Assembly (NCBI GenBank): GCA_047519745.1 | Contig: JAPVSJ010000009.1 | Coordinates: 1 to 64,000, forward strand | DNA length: 64,000 nt | Direction: 5' to 3' | From: VRUE01 sp047519745 | GTDB taxonomy: Bacteria > Actinomycetota > Thermoleophilia > Solirubrobacterales > 70-9 | In this document: piece by piece, positions 47,804 to 56,267 of the stretch | Position numbering within the stretch: the first letter of the stretch is position 1 | Layout: every line of letters starts with the position of its first letter | Program-made: the position numbers and the translations under genes | The notes under the pieces: generated by a model | What the model was told of the DNA's origin: nothing | Database searches by the model: none | Seen by the model: the letters and a program-made list of their open reading frames with translations, nothing else

Positions 47804-49121
47804 CGGCGTTCCCCGCGTCGCGTTCCTCCTCGTCGTGGATCATCTCTTCGTCGAGCGCCAGGCCCTGGTGGTGCAACGTGTGGCCCATCTTGTCGCGCTT
47901 GACCCGCAGGTAGCTCTCGTTGTGGGCGTTGGGCGCCGACTCGATCGGCACCTGCTCGGTGACCGAGAGGCCGTAGCCCTCGAGGCCGACGATCTTTTTC
48001 GGATTGTTGGTGAGGATGCGGATGCTGGTCAGGCCGAGGTCGCCGAGGATCTGGGCGCCGATGCCGTAGTCGCGCAGGTCGGCGGGCAGGCCGAGCTTGA
48101 GGTTGGCCTCGACCGTGTCGGCCCCCTCCTCCTGGAGTTTGTAGGCGCGCAGCTTGTTGAGCAGGCCGATCCCGCGCCCCTCCTGGGAGAGGTAGAGGAG
48201 GACGCCCTGGCCCTCCTGCTCGATCATCGCCAGCGCCGAGGCGAGCTGTTCGCCGCAGTCGCAGCGCATGCTGTGGAAGACGTCGCCGGTGAGGCACTCG
48301 CTGTGGACGCGGACCAGCACGTCCTCCGCCCCGTCGACCTCGCCCTTGACCATCGCGACGTGGTGTTTGTCGTCGACCAGCGAGCGGTAGCCGACCGCGG
48401 TGAAGTCGCCGAAGGCGGTCGGCAGGCCGGTGGCGACGACGCGCTCGACCAGCTTCTCGGTGCGGCGCCGGTACGCGATCAGCTCGGCGACGGTGATCAT
48501 CTTCAGGCCGTGCCGCTCGCAGTAGGGCACGAGGTCCGGGACGCGCGCCATCGTGCCGTCATCGTTCATCACCTCGCAGATCACCCCGGCGGGGATGAGG
48601 CCGGCGAGGCGGGCGAGGTCGACGCTGGCCTCGGTGTGGCCGGTGCGCTCCAGCACGCCGCCCTCTTTGGCCCGCAGCGGGAACATGTGGCCGGGGACGA
48701 CGATGTCGCGCGGACCCGAGTTGGGGTCGATCGCGACCTGGATCGTGTGGGCACGGTCGTGGGCGGAGATGCCGGTGCTGACCCCGCCCGCCGCCTCGAT
48801 CGTCACCGTGAAGGCGGTCTGCAGCGGCGCCTCGTTCTTGGCCGCCATCAGGTTGAGCCCGAGCCGTTCGCAGCGTTCCGCGGTCAGCGCCAGGCAGATC
48901 AGCCCGCGCGCTTCCTTGGCCATGAAGTTGACCGCCTCGGGGGTGGCGAACTGGGCGGCCATCACGAGGTCGCCCTCGTTCTCGCGGTCTTCGCCGTCGC
49001 AGACGACGACCATGCGGCCGCGGCGGATCTCCTCGATCGCCTCCTCGATCGTCGAGAAGGGACTCTCGCCCTCGGCCCGCGTCGCTCCGTCTTGTCTCTG
49101 GGTCTCCGTCATCTGGCTCAC
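47796..49121 (-). CDS. ribBA: Bifunctional DHBP synthase / GTP cyclohydrolase II
   Basis: A 441-residue fusion. The RibB half (~20-220) has VVVCDGEDRENEGDLVMAAQ, GGVSTGISAHDRAHTI and RTGHTEASVDLARLAGL. The RibA half has the zinc site CLTGDVFHSMRCDCGEQ, LYLSQEGRGIGLLNKL and DLGLTSIRILTNNPKKI. It supplies both precursors of riboflavin. The C-terminus has a ~40-residue acidic tail (ALDEEMIHDEEERDAG). GTG 49121 overlaps the ribE stop (GTGA). Confidence 0.96.
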   Translation of the reverse strand: MSQMTETQRQDGATRAEGESPFSTIEEAIEEIRRGRMVVVCDGEDRENEGDLVMAAQFATPEAVNFMAKEARGLICLALTAERCERLGLNLMAAKNEAPLQTAFTVTIEAAGGVSTGISAHDRAHTIQVAIDPNSGPRDIVVPGHMFPLRAKEGGVLERTGHTEASVDLARLAGLIPAGVICEVMNDDGTMARVPDLVPYCERHGLKMITVAELIAYRRRTEKLVERVVATGLPTAFGDFTAVGYRSLVDDKHHVAMVKGEVDGAEDVLVRVHSECLTGDVFHSMRCDCGEQLASALAMIEQEGQGVLLYLSQEGRGIGLLNKLRAYKLQEEGADTVEANLKLGLPADLRDYGIGAQILGDLGLTSIRILTNNPKKIVGLEGYGLSVTEQVPIESAPNAHNESYLRVKRDKMGHTLHHQGLALDEEMIHDEEERDAGNAGG

Positions 49122-49723
49122 GCCTGCTCCTTTCGCGCCAATGGTCCCACTAACCGCTCGACATGCTTGGCAACTACGTCACACTCGACATTCAGCTTGC
49201 GTCCCGGGGCGGCGTCGCCCAGAGTCGTCCTCTCCAGGGTCTCGGGTATCAGGGAAACAGATACCCAAGACTCGCCCAAATCCGCGATCGTGAGACTGAC
49301 GCCGTCGAGCGTTATCGAGCCCTTGTCGATCGCGTAGCGCAGAAGACCGGGGTCGAGCGCGATGCGCAGGCGTTTGGCGAAGCCGTCGTCCTCGATCGAG
49401 ACGACCTCACCAACGCCGTCGACATGCCCTTGGACGATGTGACCGCCGAGGCGATCGGACGCCTTCATCGCCAGCTCCAGGTTGACCCCGCCGCCGACCT
49501 CCAAGCCGCCGAGCGAGGTCACCTCCAGCGTCTGGTTCATCGCCTCGGTTTCGAAGCCGTGAGCATCGATCGTCGTGGCGGTGAGACATACGCCGTTGAC
49601 GGCGACCGAGTCGCCCAGCTCGATCTCGGCCGCCAGCGAGGTCGCGATTCGGAGGCGGGCGCCGTCGGTGCCGCGGTCGAGTGACTCGATTGTGCCGACG
49701 TCCTGGATCAGTCCGGTGAACAT
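49118..49723 (-). CDS. ribE: Riboflavin synthase, alpha-chain type
   Basis: A 201-residue trimeric-type riboflavin synthase with the duplicated lumazine-binding domain: MFTGLIQDVGTIESLDRG and LGDSVAVNGVCLTATTIDAH in repeat 1, GGHIVQGHVDGVGEVVSIED and KGSITLDGVSLTIADLGES in repeat 2. It dismutates two lumazines to riboflavin. It lies one base after ribD and overlaps ribBA. Confidence 0.96.
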   Translation of the reverse strand: MFTGLIQDVGTIESLDRGTDGARLRIATSLAAEIELGDSVAVNGVCLTATTIDAHGFETEAMNQTLEVTSLGGLEVGGGVNLELAMKASDRLGGHIVQGHVDGVGEVVSIEDDGFAKRLRIALDPGLLRYAIDKGSITLDGVSLTIADLGESWVSVSLIPETLERTTLGDAAPGRKLNVECDVVAKHVERLVGPLARKEQA

Positions 49724-49724
49724 C

Positions 49725-50906
49725 TCACCACTCCTTGAAGCGGGCCGTGATCAGGACATCGTCGCCGATCGGCTCTGCGGTGGTGTGGTGAGCGAGGGTG
49801 GGGGTGTCCCTCCTGCTTGCTGGGTTTTTCGCCCGGGGCTCCGGTGGCCGTCCGAGATTGCTTGTGGGGCGAAAAACAGGACGCCGCTGCGCCGGAGGGA
49901 CACCCCCACCCTCGCTCTGCGGATCGCCGATAAGGAGCGGGGCTATGAAGGTGCGGGATCCGTCGATGGCGTCCTTTGCGAGAAAAGCTGAGGCTAGGGT
50001 TCGGCCGCCCTCTAGGAAGAGGCTGGTGATGTTGCGGCGGCCGAGCTCTGAGAGGGCGGCTTCGACGTCGTCGGCTACGAGGATCTCGGCGCCTGCGGCG
50101 CGCAGGGCGCTGACTCGATCCGGCTCGGCGGTCTGCGAGACGACAACGAGAACCGGAGCTTGGTCGAGCGTTTGGAGGAGCTGGGAGTCGAGCGGCAGGC
50201 GGGCCTGGCGGTCGAAGACGACGCGGATCGGCTGCCGCGGAGCTTCCGGGGTGCGGGCGGTGAGCAACGGGTCGTCGGCTAGGACGGTGCCGATGCCTAC
50301 CGCTATCGCGTCCGATTCGGCGCGCCAGCGGTGGACGAGCTCCTGGCTCTCGGGGCCGGAGATCCAGGGCGAGGCGCCAGGTGGGGTCTCGGTCTGGCCG
50401 TCGAGCGACATCGCCAGCTTCAGCGTCACCAGCGGCAGGCCGGTGCGGGCGTGCTTGCGGAAGGGCTGGTTGAGCAACCGCGCCGCGGTCGCCTCCTCAC
50501 CGGCCGCGAACTCGACTTTCACTTCCCCGTCGCGAAGCATTCCCGGCCCGCGCCCGGCGGCCTTCAGGCTCGGATCGTCAGAGGCGATCACAACCCGCGA
50601 AATCCCAGCCTCCAGGATCGCATCCACACAAGGCGGCTGCCGCCCCTGATGCGCACAGGGCTCCAACGTCACATACATAGTCGCCCCACGAGGATCCTCC
50701 CCCCTCCCCGCGCAATCAACAAGCGCCGCCCGCTCAGCATGCAACTCCCCCAGCTTCGCGTGAAACCCCTCGCCGATCACGCTTCCGTCACGCACTATCA
50801 CCGCTCCAACGAGGGGATTTGGACTGACCCGCCCGCGCCCAAGCTCCGCAAGCTCAAGCGCCCGCCTCAGGTATTCGCGATCCGCAGTTTTCAGCGAGGC
50901 GTCCAT
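49725..50906 (-). CDS. ribD: Bifunctional riboflavin deaminase/reductase, carrying a palindrome-encoded insert
   Basis: A ~393-residue RibD. The deaminase domain has the zinc site HAERAALVDCAGRG and TLEPCAHQGRQPPC. The reductase domain has LKLAMSLDGQT, VGIGTVLADDPLLTAR and LFLEGGRTLASAFL. Near the C-terminus, between FIAPLLIGDPQS and TAEPIGDDVLITARFKEW, ~42 residues (GVPPAQRRPVFRPTSNLG...NPASRRDTPTL) come from palindromic element C and replace or enlarge the usual variable loop. The frame is intact. ATG 50906 is the family start; no FMN riboswitch is visible upstream. Confidence 0.94.
   Translation of the reverse strand: MDASLKTADREYLRRALELAELGRGRVSPNPLVGAVIVRDGSVIGEGFHAKLGELHAERAALVDCAGRGEDPRGATMYVTLEPCAHQGRQPPCVDAILEAGISRVVIASDDPSLKAAGRGPGMLRDGEVKVEFAAGEEATAARLLNQPFRKHARTGLPLVTLKLAMSLDGQTETPPGASPWISGPESQELVHRWRAESDAIAVGIGTVLADDPLLTARTPEAPRQPIRVVFDRQARLPLDSQLLQTLDQAPVLVVVSQTAEPDRVSALRAAGAEILVADDVEAALSELGRRNITSLFLEGGRTLASAFLAKDAIDGSRTFIAPLLIGDPQSEGGGVPPAQRRPVFRPTSNLGRPPEPRAKNPASRRDTPTLAHHTTAEPIGDDVLITARFKEW
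49790..49917. repeat. Palindromic element C (128 bp) inside ribD
   Basis: Perfect 24-bp arms at 49790-49813 and 49894-49917 (GGGGTGTCCC/GGGACACCCC inside) enclose GCTGGGTTTTTCGCC ... GGCGAAAAACAGGACGCCGC. It has the same orientation as element A on the plus strand. In ribD (minus strand) it is translated in the opposite orientation to element B in recG. Confidence 0.88.
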
Positions 50907-50949
50907 GTTGATTGACGAGTCAGTCAATGGTACCGCCTGGCCCGGAGAA

Positions 50950-51070
50950 GCCGGGAACGGGGTGTCCCCGTCGAGCGCGGCGTCCTGTTTTTCGCACTGC
51001 GCTGTCGGCGAGAGCCGTCAGACTCCAAGGCGAAAAACCCAGCACTCGACGGGGACACCCCGTTCCCGGC
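50950..51070. repeat. Palindromic element D (121 bp) between ribD and the GT2 gene
   Basis: Perfect 26-bp arms at 50950-50975 and 51045-51070 (GGGGTGTCCC/GGGACACCCC inside) enclose GCGGCGTCCTGTTTTTCGC ... GGCGAAAAACCCAGC. It occupies most of the 198-bp divergent gap, leaving ~43 bp before ribD and 34 bp before the glycosyltransferase for promoters and leaders. The core is nearly identical to element B, in the same orientation. Confidence 0.88.
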
Positions 51071-51104
51071 CCCACGCCGCCCTCGCGGATACCCTGACCG
51101 GCCC

Positions 51105-52091
51105 ATGAAGCTGATCATCCAAATCCCCTGCCTCAACGAGGAATCGACGCTGCCGCAGACGATCGCCGACCTGCCGCGCCAGATCGCGGGCATCGACGAG
51201 GTCGAGCTGCTGGTGATCGACGACGGCTCGACCGATCGTACGGTCGAGGTGGCGCGCGAGTGCGGAGTGGAGCACATCGTTCGGCTGACCAACAACCGGG
51301 GACTGGCGGCGGCCTTCCAGGCCGGGCTCGACGCCTGCCTCAAGCTCGGCGCCGACGTCGTCGTCAACACCGACGCCGACAACCAGTACAGCGGCGCCGA
51401 CGTGCCGAAGCTGCTGGCGCCGATCCTCGCCGGCGAGGCCGACATGGTCGTCGGCGACCGCCGCGTCGCCACGATCGAGCACTTCTCCGGCGCCAAGAAG
51501 GCGCTGCAGCGAGCGGGCAGCTGGGTCGTGCGCAGGCTCTCTGACACGGCGATCGCCGACACGACCTCCGGCTTCCGCGCCTACAACCGCGAGGCGGCGC
51601 TGGGCCTGCTCGTCACCGACAACTTCACCTACACGCTGGAGAGCCTGATCCAGGCCGGCAAGATGCTCTCCGCCGTCGAGGGGGTTGAGGTCGCGACCAA
51701 CCCGCAGACGCGCGAGTCGCGGCTCTCCGACTCGACCGGAGCCTACGTGCGCCGCAACGCCCTCTCGATCCTGCGCATCTACGCCCGCTACGAGCCGCTG
51801 CGCGTCTTCGCCGCCGCCGGCGTCGTCGTCGGCGTCTTCGCGCTCGCCGCCTGGATGCCGTTCCTGATCGACTGGATCTTCAACGGCGACTCGAGCGGCC
51901 ACATCCAGTCGCTGATCCTCGGCGCCGTGCTCTTCATCGCGGCTCTGCAGCTGCTCGCCCTGGGCGTGATCGGCGACCTGCTCGCCGGCCAGCGGGTGAT
52001 GACGCAGCGGGTCTTCGAGCGCGTGCGCCGGGTCGAGCTCTCGCTCGGCGTCGAGCCCTCCCACTACGAGCGCGGCGCGCCGAAGCGCTGA
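51105..52091 (+). CDS. Family 2 glycosyltransferase (DPM1/DpgS-like)
   Basis: A 328-residue membrane-associated GT-A glycosyltransferase: IIQIPCLNEESTLPQTIADL, LVIDDGSTDRTVEVA, the metal-binding VVNTDADNQYSGADV and DTTSGFRAYNREA. Two C-terminal hydrophobic segments (FAAAGVVVGVFALAAWMPFL and SLILGAVLFIAALQLLALGV) anchor it. Such enzymes transfer sugars from NDP-sugars to polyprenyl phosphate or similar lipids. The downstream flippase overlaps by 1 nt, indicating a joint role in exporting a glycan. Confidence 0.87.
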   Translation: MKLIIQIPCLNEESTLPQTIADLPRQIAGIDEVELLVIDDGSTDRTVEVARECGVEHIVRLTNNRGLAAAFQAGLDACLKLGADVVVNTDADNQYSGADVPKLLAPILAGEADMVVGDRRVATIEHFSGAKKALQRAGSWVVRRLSDTAIADTTSGFRAYNREAALGLLVTDNFTYTLESLIQAGKMLSAVEGVEVATNPQTRESRLSDSTGAYVRRNALSILRIYARYEPLRVFAAAGVVVGVFALAAWMPFLIDWIFNGDSSGHIQSLILGAVLFIAALQLLALGVIGDLLAGQRVMTQRVFERVRRVELSLGVEPSHYERGAPKR

Positions 52092-53503
52092 TGGGGTTGC
52101 GCGAGAGACTCCCCGGGGCCAAGCCCGGGGGCGCGTCCGCGAGCGGATCCTCAACCGCCGAGTACGGCCGCCTGGCGAGCTTCCTCGCGGTCGGGGTCGG
52201 CCTCACCGGCCTGATCACCTACGCCTACTTCCTGATCGCCTCGCACGTCCTCTCTAAGCCGGACTACGGCCAGATCACGGTGCTCTGGTCGGCGGTCTTC
52301 ATCACGATCTCGACCCTCTACCGGCCGATCGAACAGCTGCTCTCGCGCCACATCTCCGAGCGCCGGGCAACGGGGGAAGCGATCGGCGAGCCGATGCGGG
52401 TCGCCTCGACGATCCAGCTCGGCCTCTCGCTCTTCTTTGCCGTCGCCGCGCTGGCGCTGCGCGGGCCGATCCAGAACGACCTGTTGGAGGGCAACGAAAC
52501 GCTCTACTGGGTCTTCTTCTCCGCGGTCCTCTTCTACGCGGCGAGCTACTTCGCCCGTGGCTTCCTCGCCGGCAGCCAGCGCTTCGGCCTCTTCGTCGCC
52601 CTGATCCTCTCCGAATCCTGCTTCCGCACGGTCTTCGCCGTAATGGTCGCGGTCGGAGTGCTCAGTGGCCAGTCGGCAGTGGCGATCGGCATAACGGCCG
52701 CCCCGGCGCTCTCGCTGATGGTCGTGCCGTTCGCCTTCGCCCGGCGAGCGAAACAGGAGAGCAGGCAGCCGGCCTCAGTCCCCGACGGGGATCAGGCTGA
52801 CTTCTCCTTTAAAAAAGGCGGTGGCTTCGCCGCGGCCGTGCTGGTGATCATGTTCAGCGAACAGGCCTTCCTCAACGCCGGCCCGCTGATCGTCCGCGGG
52901 CTGCAGGGCGCGGCGGCGGCTGGCTTCATCTTCAACGTGCTGATGATCGCCCGCGCCCCTCTGCAGCTCTTCCAATCGGTCTCGACCAGCATCCTCCCCC
53001 ACCTCACCACGTTGCACGCCAGCGGCAGCGAGGAGAGCGAACGCGAGTTCCGCCAGACCGTGCGAATGGTCCTGCTCGGGCTCGCCGCCTTCACCGCCGC
53101 GGCCTTCGTCTTCATGGGGCTGGTCGGCCCGAAGGCGATGCAGATCGCCTTCAGCAACAAGTTCAGCTACGACCGCGCCGGCCTGCTGCTGGTCACGATC
53201 GGCATGGGCCTCTACCTCTGCTCGGTGACGGTCAACCAGGCCTGCATCGCGCAGGGCCAGGTGCGCCGCGCGGCCGCACGCTGGATCGCCTGTGCGGCGC
53301 TGTTCATCGGTTGGAACTTCGTCCCGCTCGTCAGCGACGAGTTCCGCCGGGTGGAGATCGGCTTCGTGCTCGCCGCAGGGCTGCTCTTCTCACTCCTCTA
53401 CTACGCCTACAGCCACCCGCACGAGCGGGCAGAGGACGTGCCCCTGCCGGGCTCGCCCGAGGAGCTCGAGGCCCAGCTGGCGGCTATCGACGAGCAGGTG
53501 TAG
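52091..53503 (+). CDS. Polysaccharide-biosynthesis/flippase-like membrane protein (MOP superfamily)
   Basis: A 470-residue polytopic protein with ~12 hydrophobic segments, resembling Wzx/MurJ-like flippases: LITYAYFLIASHVLSKPDYG near the N-terminus, VFFSAVLFYAASYFARGFLA and a late AGLLLVTIGMGLYLCSVTVN. The C-terminus is a soluble acidic tail (PGSPEELEAQLAAIDEQV). Its ATG overlaps the glycosyltransferase stop. It probably moves a lipid-linked glycan across the membrane. The specific substrate is unknown. Confidence 0.8.
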   Translation: MGLRERLPGAKPGGASASGSSTAEYGRLASFLAVGVGLTGLITYAYFLIASHVLSKPDYGQITVLWSAVFITISTLYRPIEQLLSRHISERRATGEAIGEPMRVASTIQLGLSLFFAVAALALRGPIQNDLLEGNETLYWVFFSAVLFYAASYFARGFLAGSQRFGLFVALILSESCFRTVFAVMVAVGVLSGQSAVAIGITAAPALSLMVVPFAFARRAKQESRQPASVPDGDQADFSFKKGGGFAAAVLVIMFSEQAFLNAGPLIVRGLQGAAAAGFIFNVLMIARAPLQLFQSVSTSILPHLTTLHASGSEESEREFRQTVRMVLLGLAAFTAAAFVFMGLVGPKAMQIAFSNKFSYDRAGLLLVTIGMGLYLCSVTVNQACIAQGQVRRAAARWIACAALFIGWNFVPLVSDEFRRVEIGFVLAAGLLFSLLYYAYSHPHERAEDVPLPGSPEELEAQLAAIDEQV

Positions 53504-53523
53504 CCGTTGATTAGGGTCGGTCG

Positions 53524-55317
53524 ATGGGTGGACACGACGCCGAGCTGATCCTGATCGCCGGCGCGCTGCTCGCCGCGGGGATCCTCGGGGCGCTGCTGGC
53601 CGACCGGGTGCGCATCCCGGGCCTGCTGCTCTTCCTCGGGCTCGGGATGCTCGCCGGCTCGGAAGGGATCGGCGGGATCGAGTTCACCGACACCGAGCTT
53701 GCCCGCACGCTGGGGACGATCGCGTTGGTGCTGATCCTCTTCGAGGGCGGCCTGACCGCCGGCTGGTCGGAGATCCGGCCGGTGCTAGGCACGGCCGCGT
53801 CACTGGCGACCGTGGGCACGGCGGTGACCGCGGGCATCGCAGGCATTGCCGCAAAGTGGATATTCGGCCTCAGCACGCTGGAAGGGATGCTCGTCGGCGC
53901 AGCCGTCGCCGCCACCGATTCGGCCGCGATCTTCGCCGTGCTGCGCCGCTCGACCCTGGAGAAGCGCCTCGCCCGCTCGCTGGAGGGCGAGTCGGGGATG
54001 AACGACCCCGTCGCCCTGCTGCTGGTGATCGGCTTCATCGAATGGATCCAGAAGCTCGGCTACGGGTTCGCCGACATGGCCGGTCTGCTGGCGCTCAAAC
54101 TTGCCCTGGGGGCGGCGATCGGCCTGGCCCTGGGGCGCCTCGCCGTCACCGCGCTCAACCGGGTGCGGCTGCCCACCGACGGGATCTACCCGGTGGCGAC
54201 GATCGCGATCGCCGGGCTGGCCTACGGCCTGGCCGAGGTCGCGCACGGCTCCGGCCTGCTCGCCACCTACCTGACCGCGCTCGCGCTCGGCTCGAGCAGC
54301 ATCCCGGCGCGGCGCACGATCGTCGCCTTCCACGAGGGGGTCGGCTGGGTCGCCCAGATCGGCCTCTTCATCCTGCTCGGCCTGCTGGTCTTCCCCAGCA
54401 CGCTCGGCGACGTCGCCTTCGAAGGCCTGGCGCTCTCCGCCGCGCTGATCCTCGTCGCCCGCCCCTTCGCCGCCTTCGTCGCGACGCTGTTCTCGCCGCT
54501 CAACCTGCGCGAGCGGGCGATGCTCGGCTGGGCGGGCCTGCGCGGCGCGACGCCGATCTGGCTCGCCACCTTCCCGGTCGTCGCCGGGGTCGGCGCCGGC
54601 CAGGAGCTCTTCTCGATCGTCTTCTTCGTCGTCGTCAGCTCGACCCTGGTCCAGGGGGCGAGCTTCGAGCCGCTGGCCAAACGCCTTGGGCTGACGACCG
54701 ACGAGCCGGCGCTGCCCAAACGCTTGCTCGAGTCGGGCCGCATCCGCCGCCTCGGCGGCGACGTCGTTTCCTACCGCCTCCGCCCCGGCGCCGCCGCGGC
54801 CGGTCACCTCGTGCGCGAGCTGGGCCTGCCGCGCGAGGCATTGCTCAACGTGATCGTCCGCGACGGCCGGGCGATCCCGCCGCGCGGCTCGACCGAGGTT
54901 CGCGAGGGGGACGAGCTGCACATCCTCGTCCGCGGCGAGCTGCGCGAGGAGGTCGAGGAGCTGACCCGGCAGTGGCATCGCGGGCCGGTCGGCACGCCGC
55001 CTCCCGAGGCCGTCCCCCGCCGCGGCTCGCAGGTCTTCACCGTGCGCCCGGCCGGCGAGGTCGGGGATCCGTCGGCACCGAAGGAAATCGACGGCATCGC
55101 GGTGGCCGCGATCCTGCGCAGCCGCCGCGATCGCAACAGCGCCCTGACCGTGCTCGCCGACGGCCGCTACGCGATCACGACCGAGGCCCTGGTCGCGATG
55201 GGCAGCCGTCAAGCGCTGGCGCGCTGGTGCGAGCGCCGCGCCGCCCGCGCCGGCGACGATCCCTCTGAGCGCGCTTGGTGGCAGGAGGCGATAGGCGCGC
55301 TGATAGCTCGGGGCTAA
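53524..55317 (+). CDS. Cation/proton antiporter, NhaP2/CvrA type with RCK-C domain
   Basis: A 597-residue protein. The N-terminal CPA transporter domain (~10-385) has LLADRVRIPGLLLFLGLGML, GAAVAATDSAAIFAVLRR with the ion-binding DS/TD region and GESGMNDPVALLLVIGFIEW. A TrkA-C/RCK-C regulatory domain (~415-480, GDELHILVRGELREEVEEL) and a ~100-residue cytoplasmic tail follow. The domain order matches K+/H+ antiporters of the NhaP2 group. It lies 20 bp after the flippase and shares CTAA with rpe at its end. Confidence 0.88.
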   Translation: MGGHDAELILIAGALLAAGILGALLADRVRIPGLLLFLGLGMLAGSEGIGGIEFTDTELARTLGTIALVLILFEGGLTAGWSEIRPVLGTAASLATVGTAVTAGIAGIAAKWIFGLSTLEGMLVGAAVAATDSAAIFAVLRRSTLEKRLARSLEGESGMNDPVALLLVIGFIEWIQKLGYGFADMAGLLALKLALGAAIGLALGRLAVTALNRVRLPTDGIYPVATIAIAGLAYGLAEVAHGSGLLATYLTALALGSSSIPARRTIVAFHEGVGWVAQIGLFILLGLLVFPSTLGDVAFEGLALSAALILVARPFAAFVATLFSPLNLRERAMLGWAGLRGATPIWLATFPVVAGVGAGQELFSIVFFVVVSSTLVQGASFEPLAKRLGLTTDEPALPKRLLESGRIRRLGGDVVSYRLRPGAAAAGHLVRELGLPREALLNVIVRDGRAIPPRGSTEVREGDELHILVRGELREEVEELTRQWHRGPVGTPPPEAVPRRGSQVFTVRPAGEVGDPSAPKEIDGIAVAAILRSRRDRNSALTVLADGRYAITTEALVAMGSRQALARWCERRAARAGDDPSERAWWQEAIGALIARG

Positions 55318-56000
55318 GCAGCGCCGGCCGCCGCCGCAATGTCTGCGTAGGCGGCGGCGGGATCGTCCGCGCCGAACACTGCCGAGCCGGCAACGAAGAG
55401 CGACGCGCCGGCGTCGGCGATCGGGCCCGCGGTGCCGGTATCGATGCCGCCGTCGACCTCGATCTTCGCCTTGCCGATGACCGCAGCCAGGCGCGAGACC
55501 TTTTCGTTCGATCCCTCGATGAAGGCCTGTCCGCCCCAGCCCGGGTTGACCGTCATGCAGAGGGCGACGTCGGCGCGGTCGCGCAGCTCGGCGAGTGCCT
55601 CGACCGGCGTGCCGGGGTTGATCGCTATGCCGGCGAGGCAGCCCAGCTCGCGGATCGCCGCCAGGGTTCGGTTGGCGTGCGGCGTGGCCTCCTCATGGAA
55701 GGTGATCGAGTCGGCGCCGGCCGCGGCGAAAGCCTCGATGTGGCGCTCGGGCGCCTCGATCATCAGGTGGACGTCGATCGCACCGCCGGCCGCGTGAACC
55801 TGGTCGGCGATGGAGGCGGCAACCAGCGGCCCGATCGTGATCGGCGGGACGAAATGCCCGTCCATGACGTCGACGTGGATCACGCGCGCCCCAGCCGCCA
55901 TCACCTCGTCGACCTGGGAGCCGAGCTTCGCGAAGTCGGCCGAGAGGATCGAGGGCGCGACCCGCCGCTCCTCCAGCAGCTCTGCCATCCGCTCGCTCAT
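55314..56000 (-). CDS. rpe: Ribulose-phosphate 3-epimerase
   Basis: A 228-residue TIM-barrel epimerase of the pentose phosphate pathway: VAPSILSADFAKLGSQVDEV, VIHVDVMDGHFVPPITIGP (metal ligands His, Asp), VHLMIEAPERHIEAF, MTVNPGWGGQAFIEGSNEK and IEVDGGIDTGTAGPIADAGA. ATG at 56000 overlaps the upstream zinc-ribbon gene stop in ATGA. Length is standard. Confidence 0.95.
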   Translation of the reverse strand: MSERMAELLEERRVAPSILSADFAKLGSQVDEVMAAGARVIHVDVMDGHFVPPITIGPLVAASIADQVHAAGGAIDVHLMIEAPERHIEAFAAAGADSITFHEEATPHANRTLAAIRELGCLAGIAINPGTPVEALAELRDRADVALCMTVNPGWGGQAFIEGSNEKVSRLAAVIGKAKIEVDGGIDTGTAGPIADAGASLFVAGSAVFGADDPAAAYADIAAAAGAA

Positions 56001-56209
56001 ATTGGTCTCAACATGGACGCTTTGCAGGTCTGGCAGGTCATGTCCTCGGTAGTGCTCATCCGGGCGATCGTCTGGTGTTCGCCGCAGTTGGGGCACTGCG
56101 AGACCAGCTCGAAGCGGTGCAGACAGTACACGCAGCGGAAGCGGCCGGGAAGCTGGGACGGTCGCAGCCAGGGCTCGCTGCAACTCGGGCATTTCGCTCG
56201 TTTCAACAC
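55997..56209 (-). CDS. Small zinc-ribbon protein
   Basis: A 70-residue protein with four CXXC knuckles: CPSC, CVYC, CPNC and CQTC, which should bind two zinc ions. No family is recognised beyond the double zinc ribbon. It lies between rsmB and rpe and overlaps the rpe start by 4 nt, so it is part of that operon. A nucleic-acid or protein-interaction role is possible but unproven. Confidence 0.7.
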   Translation of the reverse strand: MLKRAKCPSCSEPWLRPSQLPGRFRCVYCLHRFELVSQCPNCGEHQTIARMSTTEDMTCQTCKASMLRPI

Positions 56210-56267
56210 TGCTCAACGATTCTGTCGACGACGATCCTGTTGACGATCGTGGTTCCAGCCATCTGCG

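Noticed and set aside
41771..51070. Elements A-D as ordinary rho-independent terminators
   Set aside because: Two copies lie inside recG and ribD coding regions well before the stop codons, and the cores are conserved beyond what a terminator needs.
37057..51070. Elements A-D as a CRISPR array or tandem repeat
   Set aside because: The copies are kilobases apart, irregularly spaced and in both orientations, and there are no cas genes.
50907..51104. FMN riboswitch upstream of ribD
   Set aside because: The leader is only about 43 bp before element D begins, and no RFN-like conserved helices are present.
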